Notes under the pieces: generated by a model | Databases searched by the model: none | The model's input: only the letters and a program-made list of their open reading frames with translations | What the model was told of the DNA's origin: nothing | Position numbers and translations under genes: made by a program | Source: VRUE01 sp963704505 | GTDB lineage: Bacteria; Actinomycetota; Thermoleophilia; Solirubrobacterales; 70-9 | NCBI GenBank assembly: GCA_963704505.1 | Contig: OY969912.1 | Location: forward strand, 558,001-622,000 | DNA: 64,000 nucleotides | Direction: 5' to 3' | In this document: one piece after another, positions 51,041 to 57,983 of the stretch | Layout of the letters: each line of letters begins with the position of its first letter | Numbering within the stretch: the stretch's first letter is position 1

Positions 51041-52603
51041 ATGAGACGATCTATTTCGGTGAAGGGGTCTCGTCCGACAATTCTGGCGATCGTGGTTGCG
51101 CTGGCGCTCGTATTGGCCGCATCGACCGCGGCGCCGGCCTTCGCCGCCCCGGACGAAGTTGCCTACGGCTGCGGCGAAAAGGACATCTGCCTGATCGATC
51201 CCGACAACCCGTCCGCGGTCCGCAACCTGACAAACAGCAGCGAAGCCGGGCTTTTCTACTACAACCCGACCTGGTCGCCAGACGGATCCAAACTCGCCTT
51301 CATCCGACTTCTCAATGGCACCCGGAACGTCTTCGTCATGGCGCCCTTCGTCTCCGGAGCCGGAGGCCTGGCAAAGCCGGTGACCGAATACGGCGACGGA
51401 ACCTACGTGCAAAATCTCGCCTGGTCGCCCGACGGCACCGAGATTGCCTTCCAGCGCGGGGTCTCCGAACTCAACTACGAAGTCCTCGTTGCCAATTCCG
51501 ACGGCACCACCGCGGTGCCTCTGAAAATCGCCGAACACGGCACGCACCCGAGCTGGGCGCCCGACGGCGGCAAGATCGCCTACTCCTACGGGGAGCAGGT
51601 CTACCTCCGCAACGCCGATGCGAGCGCGCCCGCGACGACGCTCCCGAACGGTGCGGGTCATGACCCGGTCTGGTCCCCGGACGGGGCATTGATCGCGTTC
51701 GACGGGATCAATGCGGAACAGAAAGCCCCCTTCTCGGACGTCCACATCGTCAGCGCAACCGGCGGCGGCACCCCGGTCGTGGTCCCCTCCAACTACGCCC
51801 AGTGGACCTTTCTCAGCTGGGCCCCCGGCGGCTCGAAGCTCGCCTACCGCTCGACCCAGATCAACGCCGGCTACGCACGCGTGGTCGATCGCAGCGGAGA
51901 AGGCGACCATGCCCTGGCCGGCGCCGGCACGGTCGCCATGCACGGACCCGCCTCGTGGTCTCCGGACGGGGGCCGGGTCGTCTTCTACGGCTACGACGGC
52001 ACCCACAGGATCTACATCGAGAACACGGATGGCGGGGGGTCGGCGACGACACTCGTCGTCGTCAAAGACGGCAACTCCGACCCCTCGTGGCGGCCAAACC
52101 CGGCGATCACGCCGACCTTCCCGGGCTCGCCGCCCGTTCCAGGCACGCCGGCGACACTTCCGATCACTCCCTCGGGCGGCTCGAACCAGCCGTTGCCGAA
52201 AACGAAACCGGCGAGAGTCATCTGGACGAGCACCGGCCTCCCCTACGAACCGCACGGCTACGTTCAGCCTCTCAGCGTCTCCTGCGGCGCCGCCGACTGC
52301 GGCGTCAACAGCACCGGCTACGCGAAGGCGAGCAGGGCCGCCGGGCTGTCGTTCCGCCCGCTCTTCCCGGTCGGCGGCGCGCGCGCCAAGGCGAAGCCGA
52401 AGAATCTGCTCGTCGCCAGCGGCAAGATGAAGGTCCCGGCGGGGAAGTCCAAGCCGGTGAAATTGAAACTGACCAAGGTGGGCCTGGCTCTGATCGAAGC
52501 CAGCGGCGCGATCAAGATGAACATCACCGTGAAGATCACCGCGCCCGGCGAGGCGACGGTGGTCAAGAGCAAAACCGTCCGGGTCTACCTCGCCAAGAAA
52601 TAA
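51041..52603 (+). CDS. Secreted TolB-like WD40/PD40 beta-propeller protein
   Basis: 520 residues. A signal peptide (ILAIVVALALVLAASTAAPA) precedes six or seven PD40 repeats, seen as WSPDGSKLAF, WSPDGTEIAF, WAPDGGKIAY, WSPDGALIAF, WAPGGSKLAY and WSPDGGRVVF. A Pro/Thr linker follows, then a C-terminal beta domain with SCGAADCGVNSTG and the repeated pattern GKMKVPAGKSKPVKLKL. TolB-like propellers bind proteins or peptides. No catalytic site is visible. A perfect hairpin lies downstream. Monocistronic. Confidence 0.87.
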   Translation: MRRSISVKGSRPTILAIVVALALVLAASTAAPAFAAPDEVAYGCGEKDICLIDPDNPSAVRNLTNSSEAGLFYYNPTWSPDGSKLAFIRLLNGTRNVFVMAPFVSGAGGLAKPVTEYGDGTYVQNLAWSPDGTEIAFQRGVSELNYEVLVANSDGTTAVPLKIAEHGTHPSWAPDGGKIAYSYGEQVYLRNADASAPATTLPNGAGHDPVWSPDGALIAFDGINAEQKAPFSDVHIVSATGGGTPVVVPSNYAQWTFLSWAPGGSKLAYRSTQINAGYARVVDRSGEGDHALAGAGTVAMHGPASWSPDGGRVVFYGYDGTHRIYIENTDGGGSATTLVVVKDGNSDPSWRPNPAITPTFPGSPPVPGTPATLPITPSGGSNQPLPKTKPARVIWTSTGLPYEPHGYVQPLSVSCGAADCGVNSTGYAKASRAAGLSFRPLFPVGGARAKAKPKNLLVASGKMKVPAGKSKPVKLKLTKVGLALIEASGAIKMNITVKITAPGEATVVKSKTVRVYLAKK

Positions 52604-52625
52604 AAGGGGACCGGCGAGGTCCGGT

Positions 52626-52647
52626 TCGTAGGGCCGAGACCCTACGA
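52626..52647 (+). terminator. Terminator-like hairpin after the propeller gene
   Basis: TCGTAGGG (52626-52633) pairs with CCCTACGA (52640-52647) around CCGAGA, 23 bases after the stop. A weaker stem GGACC/GGTCC lies just before. No T-run follows, as usual in high-GC genomes. Confidence 0.5.
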
Positions 52648-52767
52648 CCCGACACCCGCATCGTTCTGACCACTCCCCTAGCGGCGCGGGCGGGGGAGGG
52701 CGCCGCTTCGTCGTCGCAGGTCATACGAACCCTGCGATCGCATGCAGGGAGCGCGCCTTCCCAGGTT

Positions 52768-52786
52768 GGCGAGTTTCGAACTCGCC
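52768..52786. promoter_or_regulatory. Perfect inverted repeat upstream of the secreted protein gene
   Basis: GGCGAGTT (52768-52775) and AACTCGCC (52779-52786) around TCG, 78 bases before the ATG at 52865. Its size suits an operator for a dimeric repressor, but a hairpin in the 5' leader is equally possible. The remaining bases of 52648-52864 show no gene. Confidence 0.4.
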
Positions 52787-52864
52787 GGATGACACATTGG
52801 CGTAGCGGTAGCCGCGGATCGCGGGAGATGATCGCCTCGACCATCTGACGACGCCGGGGGAAGC

Positions 52865-53650
52865 ATGGGCAGGAGGATCGTTTTCGCAGCGCTGATCGGG
52901 CTTTTCCTCGCGCTGAGCGCTGCAACCGCCGCTTCCGCCGGGCTCGACATGGTGAGGGTCGGAAACCTCTATCTCAGAGGCAGCGGCGGCATCTCGCCGA
53001 GGAAGCTGCCTCGCCACGAGCTAGCACCGATTTCGGCGAACCTTCACGATGAAATCGGAACCACCGACGGCAGCCATCCGCCCGCGCTCACCTCTGTGAG
53101 CGCCGATATCGACAAGACGATTGAGCTGAATGCAAGGGGCCTGCCGGCCTGCGCGGAGGGCGCCCTCGAGGCCCGATCGACGGTTGAGGCCAAGAAGGCC
53201 TGCCCGGACGCGATTGTCGGCTCCGGGGAGGCCGAAGTCGAGGTTGCCTTTCCCGAACAGGGCCCCTTCAGTGCCAAGGGCCCGATCGTCCTCTTCAACG
53301 GTGGCATCCACGGCGGGACGACGGTCCTCTATATCCACACCTACGTGGCCGTGCCTGCCCCGACCGCAGTGATCGCAAAGGTCGAGCTGTCTCGAATCAG
53401 CCATGGGCCCTTCGGCCTGCACTTCGACGCCGAGATCCCCCCGGTCGCCGGCGGTGCCGGCTCGGCGGTCAAATTCCGGATCAGCATCGGCCGCAGGTTC
53501 ACCTACAACCGCAGGAAGGCGAGTTACTTGTCCGCCAGTTGCCCGACCGGGACCTACAAGGCTGAAGCGACGGTCCGCTTCATCGAAGCGCCGACGCTGC
53601 AGATAACCCACGTTCTGCCCTGTACGCCCGCTGCGTCCGAACAACCATAG
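52865..53650 (+). CDS. Secreted protein, paralogue of the one at 26291
   Basis: 261 residues. Signal peptide IVFAALIGLFLALSAATAAS, then LPRHELAPISANLHDEIG, ALTSVSADIDKTIELNARG, LPACAEGALEARST, ACPDAIVGSGEAEVEVAFPE followed by QGPFS, and SYLSASCPTGTY. The motif order equals that of the 26291 protein and both have matching cysteine positions. A family of exported beta-rich proteins of unknown function. Acidic charge is higher here. Possibly cell-surface. Confidence 0.8.
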   Translation: MGRRIVFAALIGLFLALSAATAASAGLDMVRVGNLYLRGSGGISPRKLPRHELAPISANLHDEIGTTDGSHPPALTSVSADIDKTIELNARGLPACAEGALEARSTVEAKKACPDAIVGSGEAEVEVAFPEQGPFSAKGPIVLFNGGIHGGTTVLYIHTYVAVPAPTAVIAKVELSRISHGPFGLHFDAEIPPVAGGAGSAVKFRISIGRRFTYNRRKASYLSASCPTGTYKAEATVRFIEAPTLQITHVLPCTPAASEQP

Positions 53651-53692
53651 GCGGGACATCAGATTTGGCGCTGCTGTGCGGAATGCGGGAAA

Positions 53693-53765
53693 TGGAGCTA
53701 GGCGGATTCGAACCGCCGACCTCCTGGGTGCGATCCAGGCGCTCTGCCAGCTGAGCTATAGCCCC
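53693..53765 (-). tRNA. tRNA-Ala (CGC)
   Basis: 73 bases. Acceptor stem GGGGCTA with TAGCTCC contains the G3-U70 pair that defines alanine tRNAs. Anticodon loop ATCGCAC gives CGC between CCTGG and CCAGG, and the T-arm is GGCGG-TTCGAAT-CCGCC. The CCA end is not encoded. Confidence 0.95.
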
Positions 53766-53848
53766 GTGGTGGACCTTGGGATGAACCTCCCAGGCCACTG
53801 GTCACGGCAAGGATAACCGCATAGGCTTTAGGTTTCCGAGGGACGAAT

Positions 53849-54715
53849 ATGGGCATTCTCGATGAGGCAATCCGGGAGCACCTTGAGCTGAAGCGCTCGC
53901 ATGGCGCCGAGGACTCCGAGCTGAAGGCGCTCGAGGACGACGCCTTCGGCCCTCCGCAGCGCCCGGGGGGCGAGGATCCACCCGATCCGGTCGCCGAGGC
54001 GGCGACCGAGTTCATGGCCCAGCCGGACCTCTCCCCCGACCAGGAGAAGGCTCCGGAGCCCGCGCCCGACGCGGATTCGGGCGACGACCCGCCGCAGCCG
54101 CGTCGCGAGTCACCGGCCGGGATCGCCGACCTCCAGGAGTCGCCGCTGCCGCCGGCCGAGGAAGCCGCAGAGGCGGACGAGCCTGTAGCCGAGGAGACGC
54201 CCGAGCCCGAGGACGACGAGCGCCCGCCGGGCTCACCCGTCGAGGAGCAGCCCGCCGCCGAACACGAGGCGGTCCCCGAGATTTCCAGCGGCCCCAACAC
54301 CGAGGAGCGGCACGCGATCGCCGACCAGCCGACCGAGATGTTCGATGTCGAGGAGGAGTTCGCTTCCTCGGAGGCGCCCGCCCCCGAGGACGAGGACCTC
54401 GTCGCCGAGGAGATCGCCGAGCCGCGCCTCGCGCCAGCCCCGGACACCCCCGTCGACGAGGATGACGACGACGACTTCTTCGACCACCAGCGGCTCTCCG
54501 ATGAGCTTGACCAGGCGCTCGAGGCTCCGGTCGAGGAGGAGCCCGAGTCAGCCGAGCACGAGATCGCGCCGTCCGAGAGCGAGTCCGTCGCCGAGCCTGA
54601 GAGCGCGGAGCACGACGCGCTCGAGCAGACCCCGGACTTCCTCGAGGAGGCGCCGGAGGACGACGAGCTCTGGTTCGAGCAGAAGCCCCCCAAGGACTTC
54701 GACTTCGACGACTAG
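53849..54715 (+). CDS. Acidic, mostly disordered protein
   Basis: 288 residues. The first 30 (MGILDEAIREHLELKRSHGA) form a charged helix seen in many small actinobacterial proteins. The rest is low-complexity and rich in Glu, Asp, Pro and Ala, with runs such as DEDDDDDFFDH and an aromatic C-terminus (DELWFEQKPPKDFDFDD). No signal peptide or membrane helix. It may be a scaffold or ion- or protein-binding linker. The two flanking tRNA-Ala genes are separate units. Confidence 0.75.
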   Translation: MGILDEAIREHLELKRSHGAEDSELKALEDDAFGPPQRPGGEDPPDPVAEAATEFMAQPDLSPDQEKAPEPAPDADSGDDPPQPRRESPAGIADLQESPLPPAEEAAEADEPVAEETPEPEDDERPPGSPVEEQPAAEHEAVPEISSGPNTEERHAIADQPTEMFDVEEEFASSEAPAPEDEDLVAEEIAEPRLAPAPDTPVDEDDDDDFFDHQRLSDELDQALEAPVEEEPESAEHEIAPSESESVAEPESAEHDALEQTPDFLEEAPEDDELWFEQKPPKDFDFDD

Positions 54716-54720
54716 CCCCG

Positions 54721-54742
54721 GCGCCCTAGAATCTCAGGGCGC
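54721..54742 (+). terminator. Hairpin abutting tRNA-Ala(TGC)
   Basis: GCGCCCT (54721-54727) pairs with AGGGCGC (54736-54742), 5 bases after the stop of the acidic protein and ending on the base before the tRNA. It can act as terminator of the protein gene and may also help tRNA 5' processing. Confidence 0.5.
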
Positions 54743-54815
54743 GGGGCCATAGCTCAGCTGGCAGAGCGCGGCGTTTGCAACGCCGAGGTCGCCGGTTCGA
54801 TCCCGGCTGGCTCCA
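54743..54815 (+). tRNA. tRNA-Ala (TGC)
   Basis: 73 bases. Acceptor GGGGCCA with TGGCTCC again shows G3-U70. Anticodon loop TTTGCAA gives TGC between CGGCG and CGCCG, and the T-arm is GCCGG-TTCGATC-CCGGC. CCA is not encoded. Confidence 0.95.
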
Positions 54816-54831
54816 CTTCCCGGTCCAACCG

Positions 54832-55230
54832 CTAGCCGGCGAGGCCGATCATCAGGGCGGAGTGGTCGTTCGGGTCGACCTTGACCGGAACCTGGGCGCC
54901 GGGCTGGAGCTGGCCGATCACGGCGGGGGAGACGACCTGTTTGTGCTGGACGTCGGACTGGCTGCCGTTGACGTCGACTTTGAGCTGGAAGAGGAGCTCG
55001 GGCTGCATGTTGATGTTGGCCCCGGTGGCCTGCATGGAGACGATCGTCGCGGTGCCGTCGACGCCTTCGTTGGCGAGGCGCTCGGCAAGCTCCTGATCGG
55101 CCTGGACGCCCTGCACCATCTGGTTCGCCTGGGCGAGTCCGTCTTTCATCATCTTGAGGCTGCCGCCGCGTTCCTTCTTCATCTGCTTGCCGGTCTTGCT
55201 CAGGTCCCTCATGTCCTTGAACATGCCCAT
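54832..55230 (-). CDS. Conserved actinobacterial protein of unknown function
   Basis: 132 residues from ATG 55230, chosen for the AAAGGAG 10 bases before it. An N-terminal amphipathic basic helix (MFKDMRDLSKTGKQMKKERG) and a helix rich in Gln and Asn precede a beta domain, GTATIVSMQATGANINMQPE, then VDVNGSQSDVQHKQVVSPAV and VPVKVDPNDHSALMIGL. The latter resembles the domain of DUF3592-like proteins, and the next gene is one. No signal peptide. Confidence 0.7.
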   Translation of the reverse strand: MGMFKDMRDLSKTGKQMKKERGGSLKMMKDGLAQANQMVQGVQADQELAERLANEGVDGTATIVSMQATGANINMQPELLFQLKVDVNGSQSDVQHKQVVSPAVIGQLQPGAQVPVKVDPNDHSALMIGLAG

Positions 55231-55327
55231 CTCGCTGCGCTCCTTTGACTCAGGGGACGCCCATTTGCAGGCCCCGGTTGACGAGATCCGACCATATCGC
55301 CACCGGTAGCCGGTGTAAATTTCCCGC

Positions 55328-55732
55328 GTGTTCATCTCCGGGCTCTTCCTGCTCGTCCTCGGACTGATCGGCTTGGTCTTCACGATCGTCCCCCCGGTCG
55401 AGGAGGCGCGCCTAGGGGCACTGGGCGTCGCCCTGGGCTGCGGGCTGAGCGGGCTCCTGCTGGTCTACCTCGACGCGCCGAGCAAAAAGGACAAGCCGCC
55501 GGCCGGTTCCCAGCGCGCCAAGGCGACGATCATCGAAGCGCAGAGCACGACCGGCTCGGTAGCCGGATATCCGATGGTCGACGTGACCCTCGAGGTCCAC
55601 CCGAAGGGCGGCGGCATCCCCTACCAGGTCAAGCGCAAGTTCTCCGCCGGCCGGCTCGGCCGGATCGAGCCCGGGCGCAAGATCGACGTCTTCTACGACC
55701 CGGCGAACCCGGAGAAACTCGACCTCGCCTGA
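55328..55732 (+). CDS. DUF3592-like membrane protein
   Basis: 134 residues, GTG start. Two membrane helices (FLLVLGLIGLVFTIV and GVALGCGLSGLLLVYL) are followed by an extracytoplasmic or cytoplasmic beta domain: AKATIIEAQSTTGSVAGYPM, VDVTLEVHPKGGGIPYQVK and VFYDPANPEKLDL. The YDPxNPxxL ending is the DUF3592 signature. Function unknown. It is divergent from the previous gene and convergent with the radical SAM gene, 9 bases away. Confidence 0.8.
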   Translation: MFISGLFLLVLGLIGLVFTIVPPVEEARLGALGVALGCGLSGLLLVYLDAPSKKDKPPAGSQRAKATIIEAQSTTGSVAGYPMVDVTLEVHPKGGGIPYQVKRKFSAGRLGRIEPGRKIDVFYDPANPEKLDLA

Positions 55733-55741
55733 GCGGTCGGC

Positions 55742-57214
55742 TCAGCCGTTCGGCTCGAGCCCGGGCAGGTCGCTGGTGCCGGACTCGATCGCGAACGAGC
55801 CGGAGGCACCCTCGGCGAGCAGGACGCGCTTGCTCTGCAGATCGCGGATCGCCGCGAGAGCGTCGCGCGTCGCCTGCTCGCGGCTCAACCCGTAGCGGCT
55901 CGAGAGGCCCTCGACAGCGTCCTCGAGGCTGCCGCCGTCGAGCTTGTCCATGACCAGGGCCCCGGACTCGTTGAGCCGCAGGAAGCTGCCGTCCCCACCC
56001 AGCCTCACGAATCGCTGCTTGGGGCCGCCCGTCACCCGCAGCGGCACGGTCCGATAGCGGCGGCCGAGGGCCAGCCCCATCACCTTCTCGCGGGCGTCGG
56101 AGAGGTCCTTGGCCGGCTCCACCGGCTTCGGCGGGGTCGGCGCGGGAACCGGTGCGTCGCGCCCGCTCGATCGCTCCGCCGAGGACCCGGGGGAGAGGTC
56201 GACCTCGTCGTCGAGATAGGCGACCAGGTCCGACTTGGGCAGGTCGCCGGCGCTCTTCAGGCTGCCGGCCCAGCGGTTGATCCGCTCATCCGCCCAGCCG
56301 TCGCGAATCCGCTCCCAGCAGGTCGCGACGCCGTCCTCGATCGCGTTGCCGAAGGTGAAGGGTCGAAGCGAGTCGGGCCGCACGTCGCCGTTGGGGCGCA
56401 CGAGGTAGCTGCCCGGCGCCTCCTGGCCCTGAAACTGGAGGCCGCCGCCGGTCCCGGCCAGCAGATCGATGCGCAGCGAGGGACCATGGGCCTCGCCGAA
56501 CTCCTCGACCGCCTTCCGAAGCCTCGACCGTGAGACGCCCCACTCGCCACCGCGCGCCGCGGCGCCGGTCTGGACCACCGGCGTCATCCGCACCCAGGTC
56601 ACCCCCAGCGCCCAGACCTGCTCGAGCAGCTCGGGAACCGCGTCCTCGTTCTCGGGGGTCACGACGTGGACGACGCAGACGCCCACGCCGGCGCTGAGCA
56701 GGTGGTCGATCCCCTCGATCGCCCGCTTCCAGCTTCCCGGGACTCCCCGGGAGGAGTCGTGCAGGCCCGGGCGGGCGCCGTCGATCGAGATATGGGCGGT
56801 GACGCCGCTGAGCGTCCCGAGCCGGGCCGCGGCGTCGGCATCCACGAACCAGCCGTTCGTGTTGAGCGTCACGCCGACGCCCGCCTGCGCCAGCCGTTCG
56901 ACGATGCCGAGGGTCAGGTCACGGCGCAGCAGCGGCTCACCGCCGGTCACGACCGCCTCGACGATGCCGAGGTCGAGTGACTCGTCGACTACCCGCCCCC
57001 ACTGCTCGTCGCTCAGCTCCGGGGTGCGTTGCAGCGTCCGCCGCGGGCTATCGGTGTAACAGAAGCCGCAGCGCAGGTTGCAGGCGTAGGTGATCTCGAG
57101 CTTCGCCCCGATCGGGCTCTGCGGGGCCTCCGCCAGCAGCTTGGAGGGCTGGCGCCGCCCCAGCTTCTGGGAGATGCGGCCCCAGGTGAAGCTCTCCTGG
57201 CGATTGAGGAGCAC
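55742..57214 (-). CDS. Radical SAM protein with C-terminal PqqD-like (RRE) domain, candidate RiPP maturase
   Basis: 490 residues from a GTG that begins on the base after the last precursor stop. The radical SAM cluster site is YACNLRCGFCYT (Cys45, 49, 52), followed by VVTGGEPLLRRD (GGEP 91-94) and TLNTNGWFV. The region 265-315 (YLVRPNGDVRPDSLRPFTFG and ATCWERIRDGW) looks like a SPASM or twitch segment, yet has a single cysteine, so an auxiliary cluster is doubtful. After a Pro/Ser linker (340-370) residues 395-470 form a PqqD-like domain: FLRLNESGALVMDKLDGGSL and a helix AIRDLQSKRVLL. A PqqD-like domain binds leader peptides, so this enzyme should modify the six upstream peptides. Confidence 0.9.
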   Translation of the reverse strand: MLLNRQESFTWGRISQKLGRRQPSKLLAEAPQSPIGAKLEITYACNLRCGFCYTDSPRRTLQRTPELSDEQWGRVVDESLDLGIVEAVVTGGEPLLRRDLTLGIVERLAQAGVGVTLNTNGWFVDADAAARLGTLSGVTAHISIDGARPGLHDSSRGVPGSWKRAIEGIDHLLSAGVGVCVVHVVTPENEDAVPELLEQVWALGVTWVRMTPVVQTGAAARGGEWGVSRSRLRKAVEEFGEAHGPSLRIDLLAGTGGGLQFQGQEAPGSYLVRPNGDVRPDSLRPFTFGNAIEDGVATCWERIRDGWADERINRWAGSLKSAGDLPKSDLVAYLDDEVDLSPGSSAERSSGRDAPVPAPTPPKPVEPAKDLSDAREKVMGLALGRRYRTVPLRVTGGPKQRFVRLGGDGSFLRLNESGALVMDKLDGGSLEDAVEGLSSRYGLSREQATRDALAAIRDLQSKRVLLAEGASGSFAIESGTSDLPGLEPNG

Positions 57215-57316
57215 TCAGGTATCGGAGAGGGCGATCATCGACGCGGTGCAGATCGGCCCGTCCAACTCGATGTCTTCAACTTCGGGAGCCTGGTACGGAA
57301 TTGAATCGTCGCTCAT
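57215..57316 (-). CDS. Candidate RiPP precursor peptide 6
   Basis: 33 residues. Start ATG 57316, preceded by GAGGAG. The shared leader motif is present as YQAPEVEDIELDG (residues 8-20), then PICTA and a tail SMIALSDT. It is the only one of the six with a cysteine (Cys23), placed where the others have Ser, Asp or Arg before the conserved Thr. The stop is joined directly to the GTG of the radical SAM gene (TGAGTG). It is the precursor most distant from the rest in sequence. Confidence 0.75.
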   Translation of the reverse strand: MSDDSIPYQAPEVEDIELDGPICTASMIALSDT

Positions 57317-57358
57317 CGCATCTCCTCTTCTTGATCGTCGGTGGGAGGGTCGTTGCCG

Positions 57359-57463
57359 CTAGTTGGTGTTGGAGATCTGGTTCAGCGGCGCCGTGCTGAC
57401 CGGGCCGCCGTCGTTGTCGATCTCCTCGACACTGGGCGCCTCGTATCCGGTCGGGTCGGTCAT
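57359..57463 (-). CDS. Candidate RiPP precursor peptide 5
   Basis: 34 residues from ATG 57463, one base after the previous stop. Leader MTDPTGYEAPSVEEIDNDG, then GPVSTA and the tail PLNQISNTN. The leader is nearly the same as in peptide 2 (residues 1-5 and 7-19), while the tails differ. The 42-base gap to peptide 6 is the largest between peptides 2-6. Confidence 0.78.
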   Translation of the reverse strand: MTDPTGYEAPSVEEIDNDGGPVSTAPLNQISNTN

Positions 57464-57464
57464 C

Positions 57465-57575
57465 TCAGCCGATCGGTTTCTCGGACAGTCCCGGAGTCGT
57501 GCGGATCGATGCGCCATCACTATCGATCTCCTCGACGCTGGGCGCCTCGTACGGGATGTTCTCGTCTGTGCCCAT
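57465..57575 (-). CDS. Candidate RiPP precursor peptide 4
   Basis: 36 residues from ATG 57575, two bases after the previous stop. Leader with two extra residues at the start: MGTDENIPYEAPSVEEIDSD, then GASIRTT and tail PGLSEKPIG. It is the longest of the six. Basic Arg25 replaces the Ser found before the Thr in peptides 2, 3 and 5. Confidence 0.78.
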   Translation of the reverse strand: MGTDENIPYEAPSVEEIDSDGASIRTTPGLSEKPIG

Positions 57576-57577
57576 GC

Positions 57578-57670
57578 CTACTCTTTGCTGTTTCCGGGCG
57601 CCGTGCTGACGGGCCCTTCGGACTCGATCTCTTCGACCTGAGGTTTCTCGTAGCTGCTCTGATCGCCCAT
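57578..57670 (-). CDS. Candidate RiPP precursor peptide 3
   Basis: 30 residues, the shortest. ATG 57670 follows the previous stop by two bases. Leader MGDQSSYEKPQVEEIESEG, then PVSTA and tail PGNSKE. It keeps Tyr7, Pro10, Val12, Ile15, Gly19 and Thr23 of the common pattern. Confidence 0.78.
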   Translation of the reverse strand: MGDQSSYEKPQVEEIESEGPVSTAPGNSKE

Positions 57671-57672
57671 GA

Positions 57673-57777
57673 TCAGGCCGGGGGTTTGATGGTAGCGCCG
57701 GCGGCGGTGCTCACCGGGTAGCCGTCGTTGTCGATCTCCTCGACGCTGGGTGCCTCATACGGTGTCGGATCGGTCAT
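57673..57777 (-). CDS. Candidate RiPP precursor peptide 2
   Basis: 34 residues from ATG 57777, with AGGAGGAGA as ribosome site just upstream. Leader MTDPTPYEAPSVEEIDNDG, then YPVSTA and tail AGATIKPPA. It begins the tightly packed block of peptides 2-5, separated by only 1-2 bases, where translation must be coupled. Confidence 0.78.
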   Translation of the reverse strand: MTDPTPYEAPSVEEIDNDGYPVSTAAGATIKPPA

Positions 57778-57811
57778 TTCTCTCCTCCTGATGCGGGTTC
57801 GTTCAGGTCCG

Positions 57812-57910
57812 TTAGTCGGTGCTTTTGGCGACACCCGGGGAAGTGTCGAGCGGGCCGTCGGCCTCGATTTCCTCGACCTTGGGTGCCTCGTACGCGTTGG
57901 GGTCTTCCAT
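57812..57910 (-). CDS. Candidate RiPP precursor peptide 1
   Basis: 32 residues. ATG 57910 has AGGAG 6 bases before it. Leader MEDPNAYEAPKVEEIEADG, then PLDTS and tail PGVAKSTD. It lies 73 bases after the kinase stop and is the first of the six. The Tyr-x2-Pro-x-Val-x2-Ile spacing equals the leader pattern Tyr-x2-Pro-x-Leu-x2-Val used by PqqD-like domains in lasso systems. Confidence 0.78.
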   Translation of the reverse strand: MEDPNAYEAPKVEEIEADGPLDTSPGVAKSTD

Positions 57911-57983
57911 CTGGCGCTCCTGAATCTGGTCGATTTAGGACTGTCCCTGAGGCGCAGTGCCTGCCACCTCCAGCCCGCCGAGT

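Noticed and set aside
53693..54815. A tRNA-flanked genomic island.
   Set aside because: The two tRNA-Ala genes enclose only one ordinary gene. No integrase and no direct repeat of a tRNA end were found.
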